Position numbers and translations under genes: made by a program. A stretch of DNA of 64,000 nucleotides. Source: Hominiventricola aquisgranensis. GTDB taxonomy: Bacteria; Bacillota; Clostridia; Lachnospirales; Lachnospiraceae. The stretch spans positions 62,001 through 126,000 of the forward strand of contig NZ_JBBMFC010000002.1 in NCBI RefSeq assembly GCF_040096225.1, given 5' to 3'. The notes under the pieces were generated by a model, which worked only from the letters and a program-made list of their open reading frames with translations, was not told the DNA's origin and made no database searches. Below, piece by piece: positions 33,186 to 42,455 of this stretch (positions within the stretch are counted from its first letter, which is position 1; each line of letters begins with the position of its first letter).

Positions 33186-34285
33186 ACATAGCAGTGATTT
33201 GCTTTACAGAGCATGGGGCAGTTCTGGCGGAGAGACTCTCGAAAGAATTTTCAGAAAGAGAGATGACCTGCCGGGCATGGATTAAGAAGAAAGAGGCACA
33301 GATACCTGACTGCAGAAATGTGCAGGTTCTGACACAGAGTCTCCGGGAGTGGACAAAAGAGCAGTTCGCAGCGGTGGATGCCATGATCTTCATCGGAGCC
33401 ACAGGCATTGCGGTGCGTAGTATTGCTCCGTATGTGAGAAGTAAAAAGACGGATCCGGCGGTGATCGTGGTAGATGAGCAGGGACGGCATGCCATCTCGC
33501 TGTTGTCCGGTCATATTGGCGGTGCCAATGCGCTGACCCTCCTGGTATCAGAATGGATCGGTGCAGAGCCGGTGATCACGACGGCCACAGATCTTCATGG
33601 AAAATTTGCGGTGGATGCATTTGCAGCCAGAAGGGATCTCTACATAGATTCCATGCCACTGGCAAAGGAGATTGCTGCAGCGTTGGTGGAAGATAAAAAA
33701 GTAGGGATATGCAGTGCATTTCCGGTGCTGGGAACGGTTCCGGCAGAGCTTACGCAGGTGGAGAATCTGTATGGTGTGGAGTCCGATGGCACGAAGGCGG
33801 AGAAGCAGAACTTGCTTCCTCTTGGATTCTCCATCACCTACAGGAAGAACCGGCCCTTCCCCCACACACTTCATCTGGTTCCGAAGACAGTGGTGCTTGG
33901 AATCGGCTGCAAGAGGGGAACGGAAGCGGAGTCGATCCGTGCACTGATCAGGGAAACTCTTGAACAGAATCAGATCTTTAAGGAGAGTATCTGTCTGATC
34001 GCATCTATTGATCTGAAAAAGGATGAAGAGGGAATCAGGATCTGCGCAGAAGAACTGGGAGTTCCTTTTGTGACCTGGAGTGCGGAAGAACTGGAGCAGG
34101 TGCGATCGGAGGATGGATTTACGGAGTCTGCGTTTGTCCGTTCTGTGGCAGGTGTGGGAAATGTGTGTGAACGGTCAGCACTCAAAGGAGCCGGAACCAG
34201 CCGACTGCTGATTCGAAAAACAGCTCATAATGGTGTGACTGTGGCAGCTGCTGTAAAAGATTATACTGTTTGTATGGAGGACTAG
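33182..34285 (+). CDS. cbiG: Cobalt-precorrin-5A hydrolase
   Basis: A 367-residue CbiG that opens the delta-lactone of cobalt-precorrin-5A and releases acetaldehyde. The N-terminal half (FIGATGIAVRSIAP, LLSGHIGGANALT) and the CbiG C-terminal domain (VLGIGCKRGTEAESI and the end RLLIRKTAHNGVTVA) are both present. The ATG overlaps the stop of cbiD, so translation is coupled. Six bases separate it from the fused cbiJ-E-T gene. Confidence 0.92.
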   Translation: MNIAVICFTEHGAVLAERLSKEFSEREMTCRAWIKKKEAQIPDCRNVQVLTQSLREWTKEQFAAVDAMIFIGATGIAVRSIAPYVRSKKTDPAVIVVDEQGRHAISLLSGHIGGANALTLLVSEWIGAEPVITTATDLHGKFAVDAFAARRDLYIDSMPLAKEIAAALVEDKKVGICSAFPVLGTVPAELTQVENLYGVESDGTKAEKQNLLPLGFSITYRKNRPFPHTLHLVPKTVVLGIGCKRGTEAESIRALIRETLEQNQIFKESICLIASIDLKKDEEGIRICAEELGVPFVTWSAEELEQVRSEDGFTESAFVRSVAGVGNVCERSALKGAGTSRLLIRKTAHNGVTVAAAVKDYTVCMED

Positions 34286-34291
34286 AGATAC

Positions 34292-36310
34292 ATGGATAGA
34301 AAACCGGTGATCATATTTGCGGGAACGACCGAAGGAAGAACGATCTCAGAATATCTGGCATCTTGTAAGGTTCCGGTGACGGCCTGTGTTGCCACTGAAT
34401 ATGGTGAGACACTTTTAACTGAAAATGAATATCTGAAGGTACATGCAGGACGCATGGATCAGGAAGAGATCGCAGCATTTATCCGTGGAAAAGGGGCAGA
34501 GCTTGTGATCGATGCAACACATCCTTATGCGGCGGTGGTATCGGAAAATGTGGCGGCAGCCTGTGAGCGGGAACAGGTGGACTATGTGCGCCTGATCCGG
34601 GGCAGCAGCGCAGAATCGGTGGATCAGGCGGTACTGGTAGGTTCTGTGGATGAGGCTGTAGAATACTTAAAGAAGACAGAAGGAAATATTCTGGCTACGA
34701 CCGGAAGTAAGGAACTGTTTAAATATACACAGATCCCTGGATTTGAGAAGAGGGTATTTGCAAGAGTACTGTCTACCGGAGAGGTGGCAGCAGCCTGTGA
34801 GAAGCTGGGATTTGTGGGTAAGAATCTGATCTGCATGCAGGGGCCGTTCAGTGAAGCACTGAACATTGCTATGCTGCATCAATTTGACTGTAAGTATCTG
34901 GTGACGAAGGAGACAGGAAAAGCCGGAGGATTTGAAGAAAAGCTTCATGCGGCAAAAGTGGCAGGAGCAACTCTGGTGCTGGTGGGACGTCCGCCGGAAC
35001 AGAAGGGTTATTCCTATGATGAAGTGCTGGAGATGATGAGGATTCGTTTTCATCTGGCAGCAGCTTCTGTACTGGAAGTACAGCCGACACAGGCAAAGCG
35101 AAAAGTAACTCTCGTTGGCATCGGTATTGGCACACCGGAAGGAATGACAGTAGAAGCTGCACAGGTCATCGAGAAGGCAGATCTATTAGTGGGTGCTGAC
35201 CGGATGCTTGCGGCTGCGGCAGATAAGCACAAACCAACATTTTCTGCTTATGAACCTCGGAAAATTGGTGATTATCTGGAGCTGCATCCAGAGTATCAGC
35301 GAATCGTGGTACTGCTGTCAGGTGATATTGGATTTTACAGTGGAGCCAAGAGGCTTTATGAAGAACTGGAGCAGAGAGATTTTGAGGTGGATGCGCTGTG
35401 TGGAATCTCTTCTGTAGTTTATTTCTGTGGAAAGCTGCGGACTGCATGGGAAGACGTATGTCTGCTGAGCACCCATGGACGCAGTGCCAATCTGGTGGGA
35501 GCAGTGAAGAGTCATCATAAAACATTCACCCTTCTTGGAAAAGGAGAGAGTGTCCATGTACTCTGTCAGGAACTGATGGAATATGGCTTGGCTCATGTTA
35601 CTGTTCATATAGGTATCCAGCTTGGATACGAGGATGAAAAGATCCTGTCAGGAACACCGGAAGAATTGTTGAAGCAGTCCATTGACGGACTTTGTGTGGC
35701 ACTGATCGAAAATGAGACACCGTTCAGCGGTATCCGTGCCTGTGTGGATGATGAAGAATTTTCCAGAGGGAAAGCCCCCATGACCAAGAGTGAGATCCGA
35801 AGCCTTTCGGTGGCAAAGCTTCAGCTTCCAAAGGATGCCGTTGTCTACGACGTAGGAGCAGGAACCGGATCTGTGACCATCGAACTGGCATTGGCGGCTG
35901 TGGACGGATGTATCTATGCGATTGAGCGTAATCAGGAAGCCTGTGATCTGATCGAGGAAAATAAGCGAAAATTTGGAACACCTAATATTCAGGTAGTTCA
36001 TGGACTGGCACCGGAAGCCATGGAAGACCTTCCTGCACCGACCCATGCATTTATTGGTGGCTCTGCAGGAAATTTAAAAGAGATCATTACCTGTCTTCTT
36101 GGTAAGAATCCATTGATCCGTCTGGTGATCAATACGGTGACGCTGGAGACTATGGCGGAAGTATCCGAGTGTCTGAAAGCACTGAATCTTATTGAAGAGG
36201 AGACGATCTGTGTCAATGTATCCCGGGCGAAGAAGCTGGGAGCATATCATCTGATGATGGGACAGAATCCGATCTATATTGTTACATGCAGAGGAGGCGG
36301 AGAAGTGTGA
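34292..36310 (+). CDS. Fused precorrin-6A reductase / precorrin-6Y methylase-decarboxylase
   Basis: A 672-residue three-domain protein. Residues about 1-250 are CbiJ/CobK, the NAD(P)H reductase of precorrin-6A (FAGTTEGRT; DATHPYA). Residues about 268-465 are CbiE, a tetrapyrrole methylase (TLVGIGIGTPEGMT; LLSGDIGFYSGAK). Residues about 475-672 are CbiT, a methyltransferase and decarboxylase (VYDVGAGTGSVTIELA; FIGGSAGNL). These catalyse three late ring steps, and having them in one chain may channel the intermediate. It lies between cbiG and cbiA, whose GTG start overlaps its stop. Confidence 0.92.
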   Translation: MDRKPVIIFAGTTEGRTISEYLASCKVPVTACVATEYGETLLTENEYLKVHAGRMDQEEIAAFIRGKGAELVIDATHPYAAVVSENVAAACEREQVDYVRLIRGSSAESVDQAVLVGSVDEAVEYLKKTEGNILATTGSKELFKYTQIPGFEKRVFARVLSTGEVAAACEKLGFVGKNLICMQGPFSEALNIAMLHQFDCKYLVTKETGKAGGFEEKLHAAKVAGATLVLVGRPPEQKGYSYDEVLEMMRIRFHLAAASVLEVQPTQAKRKVTLVGIGIGTPEGMTVEAAQVIEKADLLVGADRMLAAAADKHKPTFSAYEPRKIGDYLELHPEYQRIVVLLSGDIGFYSGAKRLYEELEQRDFEVDALCGISSVVYFCGKLRTAWEDVCLLSTHGRSANLVGAVKSHHKTFTLLGKGESVHVLCQELMEYGLAHVTVHIGIQLGYEDEKILSGTPEELLKQSIDGLCVALIENETPFSGIRACVDDEEFSRGKAPMTKSEIRSLSVAKLQLPKDAVVYDVGAGTGSVTIELALAAVDGCIYAIERNQEACDLIEENKRKFGTPNIQVVHGLAPEAMEDLPAPTHAFIGGSAGNLKEIITCLLGKNPLIRLVINTVTLETMAEVSECLKALNLIEEETICVNVSRAKKLGAYHLMMGQNPIYIVTCRGGGEV

Positions 36311-37680
36311 AAAAGGAGAGAGCAGTTCCGCGGATCCTGCTGTGTGCACCTGCCAGCGGCAGCGGTAAGACGTTGATCACCTGCGGAATTTTGCAGGCAC
36401 TAGTGAACCAGGGGAAAAAGGTGGCATCTTTCAAATGCGGACCTGATTACATTGATCCTATGTTTCATGGAAGAGTCATAGGTACCAAATCCCGGAATCT
36501 GGATACTTTTTTTACAGATTCGAATACGACCCGCTACCTGTTTGCTGAAAATACGGCAGACTGTGATCTTGCAGTGGTGGAAGGAGTCATGGGTTATTAT
36601 GATGGCCTGGGTGGTGTGAGTACCGACGGAAGCACTTATGATGTGGCGAGGACACTTTCTATACCGTCTGTGCTGATCGTAAACAGCAGAGGAGCGAGCC
36701 TTTCTATTCTGGCAACCATCAAAGGGTTTCTAAGCTTTCGGGAAGATTCTCAGATCCGGGCTGTGATTCTTAATCAGGTGTCCCCTATGATCTATGCTCA
36801 GTTGAAGCCACTGATCGAGCAGGAACTGGGAGTGCAGGTGCTCGGTTATGTGCCGAAGTTTACGGATCTGAATCTGGAGAGCCGTCATCTGGGTCTGGTT
36901 CTGCCAGGAGAGATCGAAGCATTGAAAGAAAAGCTTAAGCGTCTGGCAATGGCTTTGGAAGAGACACTGGATCTGGATGAGCTGCTCAGACTTGCAGAGA
37001 TGACAGAGCCGATCAACTATGAAGAACCGAAGCTTCCGGTGCTTGAGCATTCTGTGAAAATTGCAGTGGCAGCAGACGATGCCTTCTGCTTTACTTATCT
37101 TGACAATCTATCCTTGTTGGAAAGGATGGGAGCAAAGCTTGTGTTCTTTTCACCGTTGAAAGACACAGAGCTGCCGAAGGGAATATCGGGTATGATCTTA
37201 AGTGGAGGATACCCGGAGCTACATGGAAAGGAACTGGCAGCAAACAGATCCATGCGTCAGTCTGTCAAGAAAGCGATCAAACAGGGGATGCCCTGTATCG
37301 CTGAGTGTGGAGGCTTCTTATATCTGCATCGGGAACTGGAGGATCAGGATGGAATCTTTTATCCCATGGCAGGAGTGTTGGATGCAAAGGCTTACCGGAC
37401 CAATAAGCTGGGACGGTTTGGCTATATCAATCTGACTGCCAATGAAGCTCAGCTGTTGGGAGATAAGGGAATGACGATCCGTGGGCATGAGTTTCACTAC
37501 TGGGAAAGTGAGCAGTGCGGAGAGAGCTTCCATGCGAAGAAACCGGTGGGAAAACGGCAGTGGGACTGTGTCAATGGAAATGAGACATTGTATGCAGGAT
37601 TCCCACATCTGTTTTTCTGGTCTGCACCGGAAGCTGCCTATACATTTTTGAAGAAATGCGAGGAGTACGGAACATGCTGA
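36307..37680 (+). CDS. cbiA: Cobyrinate a,c-diamide synthase
   Basis: A 457-residue glutamine amidotransferase that amidates side chains a and c of the ring with ATP. The N-terminal Walker-type APASGSGKT motif and the C-terminal amidotransferase domain (LSGGYPELHG; CIAECGGFLYL with the nucleophile Cys) are clear. The GTG at 36307 is chosen because it overlaps the previous stop (GTGA) and follows a GGAGGCGGAG stretch. The stop overlaps the cobU start. Confidence 0.92.
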   Translation: MKKERAVPRILLCAPASGSGKTLITCGILQALVNQGKKVASFKCGPDYIDPMFHGRVIGTKSRNLDTFFTDSNTTRYLFAENTADCDLAVVEGVMGYYDGLGGVSTDGSTYDVARTLSIPSVLIVNSRGASLSILATIKGFLSFREDSQIRAVILNQVSPMIYAQLKPLIEQELGVQVLGYVPKFTDLNLESRHLGLVLPGEIEALKEKLKRLAMALEETLDLDELLRLAEMTEPINYEEPKLPVLEHSVKIAVAADDAFCFTYLDNLSLLERMGAKLVFFSPLKDTELPKGISGMILSGGYPELHGKELAANRSMRQSVKKAIKQGMPCIAECGGFLYLHRELEDQDGIFYPMAGVLDAKAYRTNKLGRFGYINLTANEAQLLGDKGMTIRGHEFHYWESEQCGESFHAKKPVGKRQWDCVNGNETLYAGFPHLFFWSAPEAAYTFLKKCEEYGTC

Positions 37681-38213
37681 TACTGGTAACTGGTGGAAGC
37701 GGAAGTGGAAAGTCCGCATTTGCCGAGTCTGTAGTTATGGGATTAAAGACCCGTCCCAATCTCTATATTGCCACCATGTATCCCTTTGATGAAGAGTGCC
37801 ATCGTCGGATCGCCCGCCATCGGCTTATGCGGAGAGATAAAGGGTTTGAGACGTTTGAATGTTATACCGGTCTGAAGGACGCGAAGATCCCTTCGTCTGG
37901 AACGACGCTGCTGGAGTGCATGTCCAACCTGACCGCCAATGAGATGTATCAGGAAAATGGTTCCGGGGATGCATGCGTGCAGGAGATCCTGAAAGGGATC
38001 CATCATGTGCTGAGTCACACAGAACATCTGGTGATCGTGACAAACGAAATCTTTTCTGATGGAATCGAATATGATCCGGAGACTACACGTTATCAGCAAT
38101 ATCTGGGAGAGATGAACTGTGAACTGGCAAAACTGGCGGATGTGGTGGTGGAAGTGGTCTACTCCATTCCGCTGGTAAAAAAAGGAACGCTGGAGGGAAT
38201 TGTGTCATTATGA
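37674..38213 (+). CDS. cobU: Adenosylcobinamide kinase / guanylyltransferase
   Basis: A 179-residue CobU-type protein that phosphorylates adenosylcobinamide and adds GMP. It has the P-loop TGGSGSGKSAFAE, the ATMYPFDEECHRRIARH region with the guanylylated His, and VIVTNEIFSDGIE near residue 120. The ATG lies 7 bases inside cbiA. The stop overlaps cobS by four bases. Confidence 0.9.
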   Translation: MLILVTGGSGSGKSAFAESVVMGLKTRPNLYIATMYPFDEECHRRIARHRLMRRDKGFETFECYTGLKDAKIPSSGTTLLECMSNLTANEMYQENGSGDACVQEILKGIHHVLSHTEHLVIVTNEIFSDGIEYDPETTRYQQYLGEMNCELAKLADVVVEVVYSIPLVKKGTLEGIVSL

Positions 38214-38974
38214 AAAAGATCTGGAACAGTTTTTTAATCGCATTTGCCATGTTTTCCAAGATCCCGGTACCAAGAGCTGACTGGGATAAGGAAAATATGC
38301 GGTATATGATGTGCTTCTTTCCGCTGATCGGAGTGGTGATCGGAGTACTCTTGCAGGGATTGGGGATTCTCTGCACCTGGCTCTCCTTTGGAGATACCAT
38401 GCGGGGAGCTTCGTTTGTGCTGCTGCCTGTCCTGGTGACCGGAGGCATTCATATGGATGGATTTCTGGATACCACCGATGCTCTGAGCTCCTGGCAACCC
38501 AGGGAGAAGAAGCTGGAGATCCTGAAGGATTCCCATGCAGGAGCATTTGCTATTATTATGGGATGTTCATATTTTGTGCTGGCATTGGGAGTGTGGAGTG
38601 AGATGGATCTGAAGGTGCTTCCAGTGGCGGGACTTATCTTTGTAGTGTCCAGAACCTTAAGCAGTCTGGCATTGTCCACATTTCCAAAAGCAAATAAAAG
38701 CGGCTCTTTGTCCATGTTCTCAGATGCTGCTCAGAAGAGGATACTGTTGATCACTCTCGCACTGTGGCTGATAGTCTGCGCAGGAATTGGAATCTGTCTG
38801 GACTGGAAACAGACGATACTGCTCTTCGTAACAGCAGCAGTGGTGTATGGAAGTTATTACCGGCTGGCTATGAAGCAGTTTGGTGGAACGACGGGAGATA
38901 TAGCAGGATTTTTTACACAGATATGTGAGCTTGCCTGCGCTTTTGTGATCATGCTGGGAGGAAAATTATTATGA
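38210..38974 (+). CDS. cobS: Adenosylcobinamide-GDP ribazoletransferase
   Basis: A 254-residue membrane enzyme with about six helices that joins adenosylcobinamide-GDP and alpha-ribazole. The Mg-binding motif GGIHMDGFLDTTDALSS near residues 80-97 is typical, as is the PFRTIPVP-like start (AMFSKIPVPRADWD). It overlaps cobU and the next CobU-like gene by four bases at each end. Confidence 0.92.
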   Translation: MKKIWNSFLIAFAMFSKIPVPRADWDKENMRYMMCFFPLIGVVIGVLLQGLGILCTWLSFGDTMRGASFVLLPVLVTGGIHMDGFLDTTDALSSWQPREKKLEILKDSHAGAFAIIMGCSYFVLALGVWSEMDLKVLPVAGLIFVVSRTLSSLALSTFPKANKSGSLSMFSDAAQKRILLITLALWLIVCAGIGICLDWKQTILLFVTAAVVYGSYYRLAMKQFGGTTGDIAGFFTQICELACAFVIMLGGKLL

Positions 38975-39351
38975 TACTGGTGACGGGAGGCTGTTTTCAG
39001 GGGAAGACAGAGTATGCACTTGAGAAGTTTCAGATCAGTCGGGACGAAGCGGCAGACGGCCGTACCTGTCCGTTGCATATGATCTATACGACGAAGCTTC
39101 TCTATCATTTTCATGAATATATCAGACGGCTCATGCAAGAAGAACAGGAGTTGTCTGTGGAAGAGCTGCTGCAGAAAAATCCGGATCTGATCCTTGTGAC
39201 CAATGAGCTGGGCTACGGGGTTGTCCCTGTTGACCGCTTTGACCGGGAATACCGGGAGAAAACAGGACGGGTCTGCTGTGAGATCGCAAAGCAGGCCACA
39301 GAGGTTCATCGGGTGATCTGTGGGATCGGGACGGTGATCAAGCATGGCTGA
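38971..39351 (+). CDS. Second, short CobU-like protein
   Basis: A 126-residue protein related to CobU (P-loop-like TGGCFQGKTEYA; LILVTNELGYGVVPVD near residue 75). It is about 50 residues shorter than CobU, and the central histidine region of the kinase/guanylyltransferase is missing or altered. It overlaps cobS by four bases and cobC by eight. It may be a non-catalytic partner or a nucleotide-binding regulator of the nucleotide-loop enzymes. Confidence 0.78.
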   Translation: MILVTGGCFQGKTEYALEKFQISRDEAADGRTCPLHMIYTTKLLYHFHEYIRRLMQEEQELSVEELLQKNPDLILVTNELGYGVVPVDRFDREYREKTGRVCCEIAKQATEVHRVICGIGTVIKHG

Positions 39352-39961
39352 GATCATATTAGTACGTCATGGAAAGACGGCAGGTAATCTGGAAGGACGC
39401 TATATTGGAAGCCGGACTGATGAGCCGCTCTGTGAAGAAGGAATTCATGCGTTGGAGGAAAAGGTGCGTGAGGGTATCTATCCGCCAGTGGATCTGGTCT
39501 ATGCAAGTCCTATGATCCGATGCAGACAGACTGCAAAGATCCTGTGGCCTAAGTTTACAGATTCTTCTCAGATACAGTATGTACAGAATCTGCAGGAATG
39601 CGACTTCGGTGCATTTGAAAACAAAAATTATCAGGAACTGTCCGGTAATGCAGAGTATCAGGCGTGGATCGACAGCAACGGAACCTTGCCGTTTCCCGGA
39701 GGCGAGTCCAATGAAGCATTCCGGAAGCGGTGCTGCCAGGCGTTTCAGCGTATCACAGAAAGATTGCAGAAGCAGGAAGAGAAGACAGGGCAGACACTTC
39801 GGGCAGCAGTGGTAGTCCACGGTGGGACGATCATGGCGATCCTGGAGCGCTTTGGTACACCTAAGAAAAACTATTTTGATTATCAGGTGAAAAATGGCTG
39901 TGGTTACAGACTGACACCGGTGGAAGGGACAGATCAATGGAATTATCAATACTTGCAGTAA
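39344..39961 (+). CDS. cobC: Histidine phosphatase, probable alpha-ribazole phosphatase
   Basis: A 205-residue phosphoglycerate-mutase-type phosphatase with the phosphohistidine motif LVRHGKTAGN and the second catalytic VVHGGT. In a cobalamin operon this is most probably CobC, which dephosphorylates alpha-ribazole-5-phosphate. The assignment depends on context. It overlaps the CobU-like gene before it and, by 25 bases, cbiB after it. Confidence 0.82.
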   Translation: MAEIILVRHGKTAGNLEGRYIGSRTDEPLCEEGIHALEEKVREGIYPPVDLVYASPMIRCRQTAKILWPKFTDSSQIQYVQNLQECDFGAFENKNYQELSGNAEYQAWIDSNGTLPFPGGESNEAFRKRCCQAFQRITERLQKQEEKTGQTLRAAVVVHGGTIMAILERFGTPKKNYFDYQVKNGCGYRLTPVEGTDQWNYQYLQ

Positions 39962-40905
39962 TTTTAGGATTTATTCTGGATCTTATTGTGGGAGATCCAC
40001 ACTGGCTGTATCATCCCATCCGTCTGGTGGGACATCTGATCAGTGGTCTGGAGAAAATCCTGCGAAAAGTATTTCCAAAAACAGAACGTGGAGAACTGAC
40101 AGCAGGAGTATTCCTTTTGATCCTCACAGCCGGAATCACATCGGGAGCAGCCTGGATCCTTCTGTACGCAGCTGGCTGTATTCATCCGTATGTGAAATTT
40201 GCGTTGTCCGTGCTCATGTGTTATCAGCTCCTGGCAACCAAATCTTTGAAGACGGAGACCATGAAGGTCTATGATGCGCTGAAAGAGGGAGATCTGAAAA
40301 AAGCCAGATATGCCGTATCCATGGTAGTAGGCAGAGATACGGATGTGCTGGATGAGATCGGTGTCACCAAGGCAGCAGTGGAGACTGTTGCGGAAAATAC
40401 ATCCGACGGGATCATTGCACCGCTGTTGTTTATGATGATCGGCGGACCTGTGCTGGGATATTTTTATAAAGCGGTCAATACTATGGATTCCATGGTTGGC
40501 TATAAAAACGATAAATATTTGTATTTTGGCCGGGCAGCGGCAAAATTTGACGATGTGGTCAACTACATTCCGGCGAGATTGTCTGCCATTCTGATGATCG
40601 GTGCCGCTGGCTGCTGTGGCATGGATGCGGCCAATGGCTGGCGCATTTACAAGAGGGACCGCTATAATCACAGCAGCCCCAATTCTGCGCATACAGAGGC
40701 AGTAACAGCCGGGGCACTGCACATTCAGCTTGCAGGAAATGCCTTTTATTTTGGAAAGCTGTATGAAAAGCCGACCCTGGGAGATCCGGATCGACCAGTG
40801 GAATATGAAGATATTACGCGTGCCAACCGACTGCTTTACGGAACCGCGATCCTGGCTCTTCTGGTATTTGGACTGGTGAAAGGAGTTGTCTTATGGCTTG
40901 TTTAA
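39937..40905 (+). CDS. cbiB: Adenosylcobinamide-phosphate synthase
   Basis: A 322-residue integral membrane protein that attaches the aminopropanol (phosphate) side chain to adenosylcobyric acid. The motifs DLIVGDPHWLYHPIRLVGHLI, ENTSDGIIAPLL and DSMVGYKNDKYLYFG are diagnostic. The 5' end overlaps cobC by 25 bases and the 3' end overlaps cobA by 13, consistent with coupled translation. No cobD (threonine-phosphate decarboxylase) is present in this window. Confidence 0.92.
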   Translation: MELSILAVILGFILDLIVGDPHWLYHPIRLVGHLISGLEKILRKVFPKTERGELTAGVFLLILTAGITSGAAWILLYAAGCIHPYVKFALSVLMCYQLLATKSLKTETMKVYDALKEGDLKKARYAVSMVVGRDTDVLDEIGVTKAAVETVAENTSDGIIAPLLFMMIGGPVLGYFYKAVNTMDSMVGYKNDKYLYFGRAAAKFDDVVNYIPARLSAILMIGAAGCCGMDAANGWRIYKRDRYNHSSPNSAHTEAVTAGALHIQLAGNAFYFGKLYEKPTLGDPDRPVEYEDITRANRLLYGTAILALLVFGLVKGVVLWLV

Positions 40906-41426
40906 AAAAGGGATGTCTGCAGCTTTATTGTGGAGATGGAAAAGGAAAGACTACCGCATCGGTGGGTCTGGCAGTCCGGGCTGTTGGGACAGGACTGAAG
41001 GTGCTGTTCTGTCAGGTTATGAAGGATGGTACTTCCGGCGAGATCAAGATGCTTCAGAAGCTGGGAATCACCTATCTGTGTTGTCCGGAGCATTATGGAT
41101 TCTTCTGGAATATGTCGGATGAGCAGAAGAAAGAAGCACAGCAGTCCTATACGGCATTATTCCGAAAAGCATGGGATATGGCAGTAAAGGAAGGCTATGA
41201 TCTGCTGGTGATCGATGAATTTATGAGTGCCTACAATCATGGTCTGATCGAACAGAAGCAGGCGCTGGAATGTCTGATGAAGCGTCCAGACTGTCTGGAA
41301 GTAGTGCTGACAGGCAGAAATCCAGGGGAAGAACTGCTGAAGCTTGCAGATTATGTGACAGAGATGAAGAAGATCAAGCATCCGTTTGATCAGGGAATTC
41401 CTGCACGTAAAGGAATTGAGCTGTAG
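40893..41426 (+). CDS. cobA: Cob(I)yrinic acid a,c-diamide adenosyltransferase (CobA/BtuR type)
   Basis: A 177-residue corrinoid adenosyltransferase. The Walker A GDGKGKTTASVG near residue 14 and the LLVIDEFMSAYNHG Walker B-like segment near 107 are characteristic. It adds the 5'-deoxyadenosyl ligand from ATP to cob(I)yrinic acid diamide. It ends the cobalamin set; truA follows after 44 bases. Confidence 0.92.
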   Translation: MACLKKGCLQLYCGDGKGKTTASVGLAVRAVGTGLKVLFCQVMKDGTSGEIKMLQKLGITYLCCPEHYGFFWNMSDEQKKEAQQSYTALFRKAWDMAVKEGYDLLVIDEFMSAYNHGLIEQKQALECLMKRPDCLEVVLTGRNPGEELLKLADYVTEMKKIKHPFDQGIPARKGIEL

Positions 41427-41470
41427 GGAATCCTTATGATTACTGTGAACAGGCAGGAGTAGGAAATAGT

Positions 41471-42223
41471 ATGAATTATAAAGCAATCTTGCAATACGAT
41501 GGAACCCGATATCGAGGCTGGCAGGTACAGGGAAATACAGATAACACCATACAGGGAAAAATAGAGACTCTTCTGACCCGTATGGCAGGTGAGCCGGTGG
41601 AGGTAAACGGCTCAGGCAGAACCGATGCGGGTGTTCACGCAGCAGGGCAGGTAATCAGTTTTCGGTGCCAGACAGACCGAACGCCGGAGGATATCTGCGC
41701 CTATATGAATCAATATTTGCCGGAGGATATCTGCGTGCTCTCGGTGGAAGAGGCAGCACCCAGGTTCCATGCCAGACTCAATGCAGTTCGTAAAACTTAT
41801 GTGTACCGGATCTGGAATGCCCCGGTCAGACCAGTCTTTGAACGGAAATATATGACCTGGATCGAACAACCACTGGATGTGGATGCCATGAGACGGGCAG
41901 CCGAGCTGCTGTGCGGGACTCATGATTACCGGGCATTCTGTTCCTTGAAGAAATTCAAAAAATCCACGGTTCGTACGGTAGAAGAGGTGAACATAGAGCA
42001 TCTGGGAAAAGAGATCCGCATCTCTTATACCGGAGATGGGTTTCTCTATCATATGGTTCGTATCCTGACCGGAACATTGGTGGAAGTGGGAGAAGGGGCA
42101 CGAAAACCGGAAGATATGTCCACGATTCTCATGAGCATGGATCGCGCCAATGCTGGAAAACTCATGCCGCCGGAAGGACTTACGCTGGAATGCGTGGAGT
42201 ATGAGGATAACTTGAAAAAGTAA
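41471..42223 (+). CDS. truA: tRNA pseudouridine(38-40) synthase
   Basis: A 250-residue TruA that makes pseudouridine in the anticodon arm of tRNAs. The catalytic Asp lies in GSGRTDAGVHA near residue 50, and the RYRGWQVQ start and FLYHMVRILTGTLVEVG region are typical. A CAGGAGTAGGA site precedes the ATG. It follows the cobalamin operon and ends with its own terminator. Confidence 0.93.
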   Translation: MNYKAILQYDGTRYRGWQVQGNTDNTIQGKIETLLTRMAGEPVEVNGSGRTDAGVHAAGQVISFRCQTDRTPEDICAYMNQYLPEDICVLSVEEAAPRFHARLNAVRKTYVYRIWNAPVRPVFERKYMTWIEQPLDVDAMRRAAELLCGTHDYRAFCSLKKFKKSTVRTVEEVNIEHLGKEIRISYTGDGFLYHMVRILTGTLVEVGEGARKPEDMSTILMSMDRANAGKLMPPEGLTLECVEYEDNLKK

Positions 42224-42230
42224 ATTTCAT

Positions 42231-42272
42231 CACAGCTTAAATTTTGCGGATTTAGGCTGTGGCGGTCTTTTT
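42231..42272 (+). terminator. Intrinsic terminator of truA
   Basis: CACAGCTTAAA (42231-42241) pairs with TTTAGGCTGTG (42251-42261), followed by GCGGTCTTTTT. Confidence 0.78.
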
Positions 42273-42353
42273 GTAGATCATATTTTTCGTTATTTCATAT
42301 AAAAGTGTGATTAATAAGCATAAAACTCCAATAAAAATGTGAGGAGCGATTCT

Positions 42354-42455
42354 GTGGAACGATTTATCTTAAAAAAGTTGCTGGCTTGGAAGAATTCTCC
42401 CTACCGCAAGCCTTTAGTCTTGAAGGGGGCATACGTTAAAATAGGACTAAATTAA
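42354..42455 (+). pseudogene. N-terminal remnant of an AAA_14/DUF4143-type ATPase
   Basis: A GAGGAG site and GTG start are followed by 25 codons giving VERFILKKLLAWK, then PYRKPLVLKGA, the usual beginning of DUF4143 ATPases, in which a RQVGKT Walker A follows directly. Here homology stops at GA and the frame ends within 8 codons, exactly where the hairpin-bearing non-coding DNA begins. The rest of the gene is absent from the window. This marks the left boundary of the accessory region. Confidence 0.7.
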
